64,000 bases of DNA from Crocinitomicaceae bacterium (GTDB taxonomy: Bacteria; Bacteroidota; Bacteroidia; Flavobacteriales_G; Salibacteraceae): contig PAVO01000007.1 in NCBI GenBank assembly GCA_002713215.1, forward strand, positions 248,001 to 312,000. Reading direction: 5' to 3'. A program made the position numbers and the translations under genes. A model generated the notes under the pieces. It was given only the letters and a program-made list of their open reading frames with translations. It made no database searches and was not told the origin of the DNA. This document shows positions 41,031 through 48,792 of this stretch, one piece after another; within the stretch, counting starts at the first letter, position 1; each line of letters opens with the position of its first letter.

Positions 41031-42824
41031 TTAAATTTCTGCCGGCTCACCTATTTTGGGAGCGACCTGCTGCAATTCAAGTTTTGCTTTCAGTGTAATT
41101 GGTTCACCTGACTTACGATTATCTTTCACTTTCATTACCCAATCGCCAGACGATAACTCGTTGTAATCAGCCAGATCGAAGAACAATGTTACGCCGCTTC
41201 GAATTAACGGGATATCCAACCCATTCCCTTTAGGGCCGATCAATACAACCGATACATCTTTCCAGTCAGTTTCATTCCCATCAAATTCGAGCGTTACGTT
41301 GATCCGCTGGAAACCTTTTACGGAATCAACCGTTACTACATCGCCAGAAACCTCGTTTCCAATAGAAGTAACTATTGATTGTTCTGGTAGCGCATATTTA
41401 GCCAGTTTCAATCCTGACTCAAAACGAACTTCTTTGCGTTCAATTGCATCGAAATCTCTAGCGACTGACTCCCATTTATCGCCAGAGTCCCATTTCACTA
41501 ACTGTTCAGCGCTTCGCGAACGAGACATACGGCAATCCCTTGATTGCATGTAAATCTCAGAAAGCTCAACATCATGAGGGAATGGTGACCAGGTTCTACA
41601 ATCCCAACTAGACTCAACTTTCCACTCTCCATAGCGAAACTGATCCGTACGTTCAATTAAGTGGTCGTAATAACCGATGTCGTTGGCAACAAATAGCCTT
41701 TCACTTTCTCTTTCCTCATGTGCTTCATCACGAACATTGACTTTCCCTGAGGCCATGATTTCTTTTGTACCGGTCGTGAACTGCTCTTTTAGCACGCAAG
41801 TTCGGTGAGTTGTAACTGGGACTCCCCATTCCAAATTTGCTGAAACAAGGATTTCATCAGAACAATCTTCCGGATTCAATTTAAGCGGATGCCAATCTGC
41901 GATTACAGCGTCTTTTTCCACCGATACAACATAGTCTTTCTGACCAACGTACGTGTCTGCATATAACACGGGGATAGTCCGTGTCTGCTCTTTCTCTTCA
42001 ATGACTTCTTTAAGACCGCTCAATCGATAACGAACTTTCTTAACCATACGCTGCTGAGGTTGCTTACATTCAACCCAGGCATCAAGACTTAAGCCCCAAG
42101 GAAATTGCTTACTCATCGCCTCCCAATCAGGCGAGCTACAATCTCTTGTAGTCCCGACAGAAACCCACCTTGCATATTCGTTCTTAGGTTCAAGCCACTT
42201 GTCTTGTTTTCCCACGTTAGACCATGTAAGCAAGCGGGGGACCCATTTGCTTTCTACGTCCTCATCTTTGAATCGACGTACTTCTTTACCAGATAACCAA
42301 TGTTCAACAATTGGTAAGCGACGTTCAACCTGCTGTTCACAGGATTGGAAATCAATGACGCCGCTATGAAGGTCATGAGAAACTGACACATCAACGGGAT
42401 CGTCGCACTGTCGCAACCTTCCTTCTATGGGAGACCATTCAGTCCAGTCTTTAGCGGTAACCACTTCAATTAGGCTATCCAGTGTGCCTTTAGCATCACG
42501 ACGTTCCTTTCGAATCGAGAAACGTGATTTTGATTCACGAGAGCGCTCCCTAATTTCACCAGTATACTTAGAACGCTCATAGGTGATCTGATCGCGAACT
42601 TCTTCTATTTTACACTTGCGAGATTGAACGAGCGGCTTGCCCCAGTCAACAACGTCGGCTGAAGGGAACCATTCTGTACATTCACTGTTTCCGCTTGGTT
42701 TCCAATCGGTAAAGTCTTTTGAATGAGCTAGCCATGATGCATTGGCCTGCCCCATTGCAGCAAACGACAAAGATGTGGCCAAAACAAGTTTTGCCGTCAT
42801 TTTACTAACGTGTATATGTCGCAT
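41031..42824 (-). CDS. Secreted protein of Trp/Cys repeats with C-terminal P-domain
   Basis: The start is taken as the ATG at 42824 (MRHIHVSKMTAKLVLATSLSF), giving a signal peptide cut near GQANA. The 597-residue product has about five repeats of W..W.P....C..W.P then a stretch ending Q.R.C (for example DFTDWKPSGNSECTEWFPSA, DWTEWSPIEGRLRQCDD, YGEWKVESSWDCRTWSPFP). The last 95 residues form a P/Homo B domain: INVTLEFDGNETDWKDVSVVL and GDWVMKVKDNRKSG. P-domains cap secreted proteases or other exported proteins. No protease is present here, so the role is unknown. A CsrA-like hairpin overlaps the start. Confidence 0.65.
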   Translation of the reverse strand: MRHIHVSKMTAKLVLATSLSFAAMGQANASWLAHSKDFTDWKPSGNSECTEWFPSADVVDWGKPLVQSRKCKIEEVRDQITYERSKYTGEIRERSRESKSRFSIRKERRDAKGTLDSLIEVVTAKDWTEWSPIEGRLRQCDDPVDVSVSHDLHSGVIDFQSCEQQVERRLPIVEHWLSGKEVRRFKDEDVESKWVPRLLTWSNVGKQDKWLEPKNEYARWVSVGTTRDCSSPDWEAMSKQFPWGLSLDAWVECKQPQQRMVKKVRYRLSGLKEVIEEKEQTRTIPVLYADTYVGQKDYVVSVEKDAVIADWHPLKLNPEDCSDEILVSANLEWGVPVTTHRTCVLKEQFTTGTKEIMASGKVNVRDEAHEERESERLFVANDIGYYDHLIERTDQFRYGEWKVESSWDCRTWSPFPHDVELSEIYMQSRDCRMSRSRSAEQLVKWDSGDKWESVARDFDAIERKEVRFESGLKLAKYALPEQSIVTSIGNEVSGDVVTVDSVKGFQRINVTLEFDGNETDWKDVSVVLIGPKGNGLDIPLIRSGVTLFFDLADYNELSSGDWVMKVKDNRKSGEPITLKAKLELQQVAPKIGEPAEI

Positions 42825-42833
42825 TCCTTTGCG
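42820..42833 (-). promoter_or_regulatory. CsrA/RsmA-like hairpin overlapping the P-domain gene start
   Basis: On the minus strand CGCA and TGCG enclose AAGGAA, and the start ATG lies inside the pairing stem. Confidence 0.35.
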
Positions 42834-43015
42834 CCCTGCTATTAACAAATTCCATTGCGGATATCATAACATAAAAGCGCAATTCGGAACTTCCCACAGG
42901 TACAGCACTAACGCTTTGTTTTGTTGTCTCACAAAACATCATCAACAACATCTATGGGGTTTTTATTCATATTTTTAATGCATCGAGAAGTTAAGCTGTG
43001 TTATTATTCACTTAT

Positions 43016-43068
43016 CGCGAAAGGATTTTGCGAGTATGGATAACCCCTATTAGATAGAAAAGGATTTC
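43016..43068 (+). promoter_or_regulatory. Two GGA-loop hairpins before 43071
   Basis: CGCGAAA pairs with TTTTGCG (one G-U) around GGA at 43016-43032, and GAAA pairs with TTTC around AGGA at 43057-43068, directly upstream of the start at 43071. Paired GGA sites in one leader are usual for CsrA targets. Confidence 0.45.
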
Positions 43069-43070
43069 GT

Positions 43071-43409
43071 ATGTCTAATGCTACAACTGTCGCCGATCTG
43101 TTAGAACAGATGGCAAATTGTTTCATCGTTGAAGATGGAGTATTGAATGTTCGGGAAGGTGCGGCTGCAATCGCACGCCAGGCCATTATCGAACAGACTC
43201 AAGGTAAAGATATTTATCTTGACCCACAAAACTGCTTTCCGCCACTTCTTCCCGGCGCCCATTACCGAGTTTTAACACACGCGCCGGCAGGTTTCCCTGA
43301 TCACATTATTGTTCGAACGGATAAGGAAACAGGTGAGTTCGCTTTAAGTATCCCCCAGTTTATCAATGCGTTTCATGACGCGGAATTAAATGGTCTGGAA
43401 ACTGAATAG
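43071..43409 (+). CDS. Unknown 112-residue protein, co-transcribed with uppP
   Basis: The product begins MSNATTVADLLEQMANCFIVEDG and ends NAFHDAELNGLETE. It is soluble and has no motif I know. Its stop overlaps the uppP start by one nt, so the genes are co-translated, but uppP needs no such partner elsewhere. It could be a regulator or a stand-alone small protein. Two CsrA-like hairpins precede it. Confidence 0.55.
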   Translation: MSNATTVADLLEQMANCFIVEDGVLNVREGAAAIARQAIIEQTQGKDIYLDPQNCFPPLLPGAHYRVLTHAPAGFPDHIIVRTDKETGEFALSIPQFINAFHDAELNGLETE

Positions 43410-44212
43410 TGTCCTCAGAGTCGGTTCAAGCGGTGTGGTTAGCTCTAATTCAAGGGCTAACTGAGTTTCTGCCTATATCAAGCTCTGCGCACTTAATATT
43501 GCCATCTATTTTGCTTGATTGGTCAGAGCAAGGGTTAGCTTTCGATGTCGCTGTGCACATCGGCACCCTGTTCGCCGTCATCATTTATTTCCGACAAGAC
43601 ATTTGGAAAATCATTTGGAATGGGGTTTTTCAATATGAAAGGAACAACCCAAATTCCCAGCTTGCGATATCAATTGCGACAGCGACGATACCAGCATCCC
43701 TTTTCGGCTTCTTTGCCCATGACATCATAGAGCTTTATTTAAGGACTCCGATGATCATTGCGTTCACAACAATAACGTTTGGGTTGTTGTTATGGAAAGC
43801 TGATCACAAAAGCAATGGTATTGAAGGGCGCGAAGTTTCAACGCTTAAGATACGGGATTCTGTATTAATCGGTCTCGCGCAGGCCCTTGCTTTGATACCC
43901 GGGGTTTCGCGCTCGGGGATAACAATGACCATGGGCCTAGAACTTGGGTTTTCAAAAGTTGCAGCGGCGAGATTTTCCTTTTTACTTTCTGTTCCGATTA
44001 TTTTACTAGCTGGTGGATACCAAGGGGTGAAACTATTTTTTTACCCTGAACAGATAGATTGGGAGCCGATGATAATTGGAGCCGTCATTTCATTTGCAAG
44101 TGCGTATATCTGCATAAAGCTTTTCTTGTCTGCAATTGAGCGAATAGGGATGATTCCTTTTGTCATATATCGATTAGCTCTGGGGATATTGTTACTTTTC
44201 ATCCTGCTTTAG
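43409..44212 (+). CDS. uppP: Undecaprenyl-diphosphatase (bacA family)
   Basis: UppP dephosphorylates undecaprenyl pyrophosphate, recycling the lipid carrier for wall and EPS. The 267-residue protein has about seven to eight membrane segments. GLTEFLPISSSAHLIL near residue 13-30 holds the catalytic Glu and Ser/His of the family, and ALIPGVSRSGITMTMGL near 155-170 holds the Arg-Ser-Gly motif. The start is GTG, overlapping the previous stop by one nt. It is outside the main EPS block but supports it. Confidence 0.92.
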   Translation: MSSESVQAVWLALIQGLTEFLPISSSAHLILPSILLDWSEQGLAFDVAVHIGTLFAVIIYFRQDIWKIIWNGVFQYERNNPNSQLAISIATATIPASLFGFFAHDIIELYLRTPMIIAFTTITFGLLLWKADHKSNGIEGREVSTLKIRDSVLIGLAQALALIPGVSRSGITMTMGLELGFSKVAAARFSFLLSVPIILLAGGYQGVKLFFYPEQIDWEPMIIGAVISFASAYICIKLFLSAIERIGMIPFVIYRLALGILLLFILL

Positions 44213-44344
44213 CTCTATTCAAATCTCGCAACTCACAGGAAGTGAGCTGGAGATAATTAACATTAGATTGAGTAGGTTTTGCCACGTCTAATAAAACTGG
44301 GGTGGCCAGTATTGCTGTTGTTTGGCCACATCTGCATTCATTCT

Positions 44345-44360
44345 TTTAAACGGATTTAAA
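44345..44360 (+). promoter_or_regulatory. GGA-loop hairpin before the PagP-like gene
   Basis: TTTAAA and TTTAAA enclose CGGA; the ATG is at 44365. It may be a CsrA site but lacks the preferred A before GGA. Confidence 0.3.
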
Positions 44361-44364
44361 CGAC

Positions 44365-44946
44365 ATGAACGTATCCAAATTAGCAGTATCACTCGCTCTA
44401 TTATCTTCTTGTTATGCACATTCAGCTGAGCATACGATCACATTCGGTGGCTGGAGCAAGCACTCCACGCAAAGTTACGAATTAAAGGCCATCAAATATC
44501 ATTTCGGATCAACAGCCGACTTTAATGAAACTCACAAGGGGATTGGCTATAAGTTTTCGACCGAATCTCGTCATCGTAATATCTCATTTATTGCGGAAGC
44601 GTTTTTCATGAAAGATAGTTTCAATCAGCCGATGCAAACCTATGGCATAGGGGCGGAATACACCTACCCTTTATATACCATTGGTATTCGCGATATCCGT
44701 TTTTCAATACCTATATCTTATGTGAGGCGATCAAAGCTAAATAGAAGCTTAATATCTGACGACTGTAACTCAGGCCAGGTTGAATGCTACACATATGCTC
44801 TTGTTGACCAAAACTTCATAGCTCCCATCCCCTACGTTGGCTTAACAACCAGCGCCGGTTTAGGGCTTGATTTCAGCCTTCTCCCAATGCCAACTTTTGA
44901 AGGGTATGGTTACGTTGCATTCTCGCGGCTGCATTTTCGATTTTAG
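44365..44946 (+). CDS. PagP-like outer-membrane barrel (lipid A acyltransferase type)
   Basis: The 193-residue protein has a signal peptide (MNVSKLAVSLALLSSCYAHS) and about 172 mature residues, close to PagP (about 161). It aligns by eye with PagP: H46 in KYHFGS with PagP His33; M-KDS-FNQP (Asp84, Ser85) with PagP KDSWNKW (Asp76, Ser77); IAPIPYVGLTTSAGLGLDF with PagP IPLPVLLPLASVGYGPVTF; and a last strand VAFSRLHFRF with PagP YFAWMRFQF. All three catalytic residues are thus present. It would transfer palmitate from phospholipid to lipid A in the outer membrane. The similarity is distant, so I call it PagP-like only. Confidence 0.6.
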   Translation: MNVSKLAVSLALLSSCYAHSAEHTITFGGWSKHSTQSYELKAIKYHFGSTADFNETHKGIGYKFSTESRHRNISFIAEAFFMKDSFNQPMQTYGIGAEYTYPLYTIGIRDIRFSIPISYVRRSKLNRSLISDDCNSGQVECYTYALVDQNFIAPIPYVGLTTSAGLGLDFSLLPMPTFEGYGYVAFSRLHFRF

Positions 44947-44982
44947 CTCCCGGATATGCTTACTAAGCAAGTGAAAAATCCT

Positions 44983-45036
44983 CTCATAAAAACAACAGCC
45001 ACAACATTTTAGTTGTTTTATTGAATCATTTATGAG
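44983..45036. promoter_or_regulatory. Nested inverted repeats upstream of the GHKL gene
   Basis: CTCATAAA (44983-44990) pairs with TTTATGAG (45029-45036), and inside it AAAACAAC (44989-44996) pairs with GTTGTTTT (45012-45019). ACAAC/GTTGT (45001-45016) is a further inner pair. A CATAAT -10 lies near 45039. An operator is plausible. Confidence 0.4.
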
Positions 45037-45076
45037 ATCATAATCCCCGTTGAAGTTAAGAACATTGGGGAAACAA

Positions 45077-46846
45077 ATGAATCAAGTATCAACTACACAA
45101 GAAACATTCACAGTCGACAAGGCAATCATAAAATCTCTTATTTTTCAACAAGCCGGAAGCGTTGAACGATCAATTCTCGAAGTGGTAATGAATGAGTTAG
45201 ATGCCAAGGCATCGGGAGTTAATATCGACATTGGCGACGACATGAAAAGCCTTTGCGTATATGGTGATGGCGTCGGGTTTACTAGCCGCGAAGATATTAC
45301 AAAACTATTTGGTCGTTTCGGGTTTAACCACACAACAGATGAAGAACTCGCTCGTAACCGCCGCTACGGTCGTTACGGTTTGGGCAGAGCGCAAGTGCTC
45401 GCATTCGGTGCGTGTAAGTGGATTACTAACAACTTCACTATTGAAGTGGACCTGCATTCAGACCAAGAGGGTGATTTACCTTACGAAGTGACAGAGTTTG
45501 AAGCAGACCAGTTTCGCGGCACTCGCGTTGAGGTTGACTTAAAAGAGCCAATGTCATTGTGGGCTCGTAACAACCTTGAGCGAGAGTTAAAAACGATGCT
45601 CAAGTATACGCCTCAAAAAGTGTTCTTGAATGGTAAACAAATCAATCAAGATCCTAATGAAGTGAAGTGGACTGCTAAAAACAAAAAAATTGCATTTAAA
45701 ATATCTCCTTCTCAGTCTACCAACGGCCTCACAATATACAATGATGGTGTGTTCGTAAGAACATACCCTCACAGCCAATTTGGCGTTTCTGGAGAGCTTA
45801 CAAGTCGCAACACCACATTTGAAGTGAACATGGCCAGAAATGATGTAACACAATCTATCTGTCCTCTATGGGCTTCATTGAAAGAGTTCTTAAAACCTCA
45901 CAGGGAACGTAAGACAAGAAAATCACTCACTGACAACGACCGTGTCTTTCAATTGAACGCATTCATCAGTGGTGAAATGGCGCTTGAAGAAATTCGCACT
46001 AAACGACTAGTAAAAGATATTACTGGAAAAAATTCATCGCTGGCAATGATGATGACTCACGCCGGCAACGTATTCACAGTAGCGCCATCTAAGAACAGTA
46101 CATTAGGTGAAACCGTACATAACTCAAGAGCAGCGTTTGTGGTGACACCTGATTGGTTAGGTAATATGGGGTTCGACTCTCTTGAAGAATTATTTGCCGC
46201 CATTGAGCTTGCGGCTACTACGGAGTTAACCGAGATTACTAAAACACGGCACTACGGCAGAGATAAATATGAATTAGACAATCTTATTCGTGAAATTAAG
46301 TCACGTAAGGTTATAGAATTTGACGATATTACTGAGGGTATGGATGATTCTCATGTAATTATTCCGGATGACAAGCTCACTAAGCTTCAAAAACTTAAGT
46401 TGAAGGGAATTGAGCGCATGAATCAAGAAATAAAGTACCTCCTGTTCCCACATGAGAATAAAAAACGAAGCATCGTTATTGGTGAATCTGAAACAGCTCA
46501 AGGATGGACCGATAGCCTAACGTACATCGCAATTGAACGTTCGTTAGTTGATGATGCATACAGCGGTGGTGTTAAAGCGTTAACGCATATCGCGAACATC
46601 ATCATTCATGAGTATTGTCACGATGAATCATCTATTGGTGACCACAATCACGATGGGTATTTCTATCAGCGCTATCATGATGCAACAATGAAAGATAGCT
46701 ACTCGCCAATGGTGTGGGCAGAGGAAGCTTTCTTGACGTACTTTTCTGCAAGACAAAAAGCAGGATTAGGACAAGTTGCGAGAGAGATTGAACGAGCAAA
46801 TCGTGGGGTACATCAAAAAATCATTGCCATTGCGAACAAAAGTTAG
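45077..46846 (+). CDS. GHKL ATPase fused to a C-terminal HExxH (zincin-like) domain
   Basis: The start is the ATG at 45077 with GGGGA before it. The 589-residue product has a GHKL ATP-binding N-terminus like Hsp90/MutL: VVMNELDAKA (Asn39), VYGDGVGF (Asp64, Gly67) and the lid GRYGLGRAQ near 98-105. The C-terminus holds IIHEYCHDESS (HExxH, residues 511-515) followed by a GDHNHDGYFYQRYHD stretch with further His ligands, as in zinc metallopeptidases. The combination is unusual. It could be a phage-defence or rIIA-like factor; this is inference. It is divergent from nothing and convergent with 46909-47460 across a terminator. Confidence 0.7.
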   Translation: MNQVSTTQETFTVDKAIIKSLIFQQAGSVERSILEVVMNELDAKASGVNIDIGDDMKSLCVYGDGVGFTSREDITKLFGRFGFNHTTDEELARNRRYGRYGLGRAQVLAFGACKWITNNFTIEVDLHSDQEGDLPYEVTEFEADQFRGTRVEVDLKEPMSLWARNNLERELKTMLKYTPQKVFLNGKQINQDPNEVKWTAKNKKIAFKISPSQSTNGLTIYNDGVFVRTYPHSQFGVSGELTSRNTTFEVNMARNDVTQSICPLWASLKEFLKPHRERKTRKSLTDNDRVFQLNAFISGEMALEEIRTKRLVKDITGKNSSLAMMMTHAGNVFTVAPSKNSTLGETVHNSRAAFVVTPDWLGNMGFDSLEELFAAIELAATTELTEITKTRHYGRDKYELDNLIREIKSRKVIEFDDITEGMDDSHVIIPDDKLTKLQKLKLKGIERMNQEIKYLLFPHENKKRSIVIGESETAQGWTDSLTYIAIERSLVDDAYSGGVKALTHIANIIIHEYCHDESSIGDHNHDGYFYQRYHDATMKDSYSPMVWAEEAFLTYFSARQKAGLGQVAREIERANRGVHQKIIAIANKS

Positions 46847-46854
46847 GGCTTCAA

Positions 46855-46890
46855 ACGTGAAAAAGCCGCCCATAAGGGCGGCCCTTCACG
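46855..46890. terminator. Stem-loop between convergent 45077 and 46909 genes
   Basis: GCCGCCC and GGGCGGC pair around ATAA, with an outer CGTGAA/TTCACG pair. TTTTTC follows on the minus strand, so it is best for the minus-strand gene. Confidence 0.75.
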
Positions 46891-46908
46891 GACTTGTAAA
46901 CCTACGAA

Positions 46909-47460
46909 TTACAGATGCTTCGCGAATTTAACCACGTTGTGCATTTCCATAATTGGCGCAATTTCGCCGTAGTCTTTAGCTTTGAAGCCTTTAGGCGCCT
47001 TGCCAGACTCAAGCATATCTAAAACACGCTTAAAACGAGAGACGTTAGCTTCAATGGCAGAAAACACAATGTCAAACTTACCTTCCTTAGCATCCTTTTC
47101 TGGGATAGGAAGATTGAAGTTCTCACCCAGGTTAACCATCACATAAGTGGCTTTACCTTTTTCGTCTTTGATCACGCTTTCAGCAGCATCAACCTGCTTC
47201 TTCACTTTTTTCAAAACGCCTTTACGGTCGTCAAGTAGCTTTTGGTATTCACCAATTCGCTTTTCCAGTGTAGCTTTCAGCGCTTTAACGTCAGCTGTTG
47301 CGTCGTCACACTTCTTCGCTTTATCACACTGACTGACTTTCACGGTCGATTTTCCGATATCAAGCTTGAAAGTTTCGTCATTGTACGAATAGTTACTCGC
47401 CAGCGCCGAGACGCTGAACATTGACGCAATCACTGCGCTTAGCATCGTTACTTTTTTCAT
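46909..47460 (-). CDS. Periplasmic coiled-coil protein of unknown function
   Basis: The start is ATG at 47460 with AAGGA 7 nt upstream, set in ACAAGGAAGT (CsrA-like core). A signal peptide (MKKVTMLSAVIASMFSVSALA) is cut near residue 21. The 184-residue product is helical, with a coiled coil around residues 65-105 (KALKATLEKRIGEYQKLLDD) and a single pair of cysteines in SQCDKAKKC. I recognise no family. Size and shape resemble periplasmic adaptor or chaperone-like proteins. Confidence 0.6.
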   Translation of the reverse strand: MKKVTMLSAVIASMFSVSALASNYSYNDETFKLDIGKSTVKVSQCDKAKKCDDATADVKALKATLEKRIGEYQKLLDDRKGVLKKVKKQVDAAESVIKDEKGKATYVMVNLGENFNLPIPEKDAKEGKFDIVFSAIEANVSRFKRVLDMLESGKAPKGFKAKDYGEIAPIMEMHNVVKFAKHL

Positions 47461-47464
47461 GGTC

Positions 47465-47474
47465 ACTTCCTTGT
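47465..47474 (-). promoter_or_regulatory. CsrA-like core at the 46909-47460 RBS
   Basis: ACAAGGAAGT on the minus strand has ACA-GGA-GT as in the consensus with one substitution. AC and GT close the loop. Confidence 0.35.
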
Positions 47475-47585
47475 TGTGGAATTGAGTTTAAATCTCACGA
47501 ATATAATAGCCGATTTTATACAGATCGTTTACCGCAAAGGAAATTAATTAGAATTTTGTGTAACTCACCATAAAAATATACATTT

Positions 47586-47600
47586 TTGTTGTTATAATTT
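47586..47600 (+). promoter_or_regulatory. ATAACAAC-type half-site with TATAAT promoter element
   Basis: The text TTTTTGTTGTTATAAT contains the reverse of ATAACAAC fused to a TATAAT -10. A nearly identical stretch (TTTTTGTTGTTATCAT) precedes 52993. Both leaders continue TTGATAAAT...GGAG, so these two promoter regions are related copies. Confidence 0.45.
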
Positions 47601-47645
47601 TTTACTTTATAGTTTATAATTATCATATTGATAAATGGAGGAAGC

Positions 47646-48275
47646 ATGAGAATAGCATCACTTGATCAGATCCAGCATTTGGGCAAGCACGCTCAAAAGC
47701 AGATCATGAATGCGCTTAATGACGCCCCCATTAGAACAGATAAACGCTTATCAGAAGGTGATGTAAAGCAGCCAGTTGATAGAAAAGCTAAATCTCAAAC
47801 TACCGAACCAAAGGTTGAGGCTAAAAAGAAGAAAAAACTTAGTCGCATAATGGAGTCTGCTGACGGACACAAATATTGCCCTTGGCCATCACCCGACCCT
47901 GCTGTTATTGTCCATCAGCTGCTTGAATCGCGCTTTGGCAATTATTGGGAAGGGGGTGAGATCGTTAGTGAAATGATCATTCCCGGCGGCGCTAAGAATT
48001 GGCGCATGGACTGGGTACACCTACCAACTAGGCTGTGCATAGAAATGGATGGTTTTCAATTCCATAGAACACTGGACGCATTTAAGAACGACAGGGCTAA
48101 ACAATGCCATGCTCTCATGAATGGGTTTATCGTTCACCGTATAACAAACGAAGATATACGAGAGCGACCAGAGCAAATAATCCTGTGCATTGAAGAAATG
48201 ATAAAACATCGGGCACGCCTGCCATATAAGGTTAGGCAAAAAGGTAAAACGCAGTGCGTGTTTGAATTCGACTAA
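47646..48275 (+). CDS. Putative DUF559-type endonuclease
   Basis: The start is ATG at 47646 with GGAGGA before it. The 209-residue product has a basic N-terminal part to about 70 and a restriction-like core: MDWVHLPTRLCIEMDGFQFH (Asp122, Glu133, Asp135 and His140) then DRAKQCHALMNGFIVHRI. This is the PD-(D/E)xK arrangement of DUF559/VSR-type nucleases. It may cut DNA in mismatch repair, phage defence or mobile-element biology. There is no partner methylase nearby. Co-transcription with 48310 is likely (34 bp apart). Confidence 0.65.
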   Translation: MRIASLDQIQHLGKHAQKQIMNALNDAPIRTDKRLSEGDVKQPVDRKAKSQTTEPKVEAKKKKKLSRIMESADGHKYCPWPSPDPAVIVHQLLESRFGNYWEGGEIVSEMIIPGGAKNWRMDWVHLPTRLCIEMDGFQFHRTLDAFKNDRAKQCHALMNGFIVHRITNEDIRERPEQIILCIEEMIKHRARLPYKVRQKGKTQCVFEFD

Positions 48276-48292
48276 AGGACATGGCGAAATCG

Positions 48293-48306
48293 CTACAAGG
48301 ACGTAG
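48293..48306 (+). promoter_or_regulatory. CsrA/RsmA-like hairpin at the 48310 RBS
   Basis: CTAC and GTAG enclose AAGGAC; the start is at 48310. UACAAGGACGU is one base from consensus. Confidence 0.6.
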
Positions 48307-48309
48307 AAT

Positions 48310-48696
48310 ATGACTGATGATAAGGCACCATTTACACTGGAATCTGTAAACAACAGCAGCATTGAACTTCAAGACAAAATGAGAGAATTTTTGAGTGAGA
48401 AATTTGACCTACAAGTCTCTCAGGGCTCATTTTCTGTAATTTTTTCAGGGTGCTTCTTACCCATGAAACGATTTCAAGACTGGCCAGATACGCCGCTCCC
48501 TAGCGACATGGAAAAGGACATTGTGCTCTGGTTCTTCATGCGATTTTTAGGTCGAAAACCTAAACTGAATATCCTTGGCGAATTTGATGCTATTGAAGCA
48601 GAACCATTTGCTGATGCGATTATCAACGCCACTCAAACAGACGACTGGCAAGAGCAACTTTTTAACCCTCTTGACTGTGGTTATTTACCCTATTAA
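48310..48696 (+). CDS. Unknown 128-residue protein
   Basis: The product begins MTDDKAPFTLESVNNSSIELQ and contains MEKDIVLWFFMRFLGRKPK and CGYLPY at the end. It is soluble, acidic overall and has no known motif. It follows the nuclease gene by 34 bp. I do not recognise a family. Confidence 0.5.
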   Translation: MTDDKAPFTLESVNNSSIELQDKMREFLSEKFDLQVSQGSFSVIFSGCFLPMKRFQDWPDTPLPSDMEKDIVLWFFMRFLGRKPKLNILGEFDAIEAEPFADAIINATQTDDWQEQLFNPLDCGYLPY

Positions 48697-48759
48697 TTAA
48701 ACCTAAAAACGCCCAACCGTACCAACCCTGCTAACATATCCTGTGACCGATTAACAATC

Positions 48760-48792
48760 ACACCAAGGATGGTGTTAAGGGCCAAGGATGGG
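48760..48792 (+). promoter_or_regulatory. Two CsrA/RsmA-like sites before 48788
   Basis: ACACC and GGTGT (5 bp) enclose AAGGAT at 48760-48775. A second CCAAGGATGG overlaps the start codon at 48788-48790. The two GGA are 19 nt apart, near the spacing at which CsrA dimers bridge sites. Confidence 0.5.
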
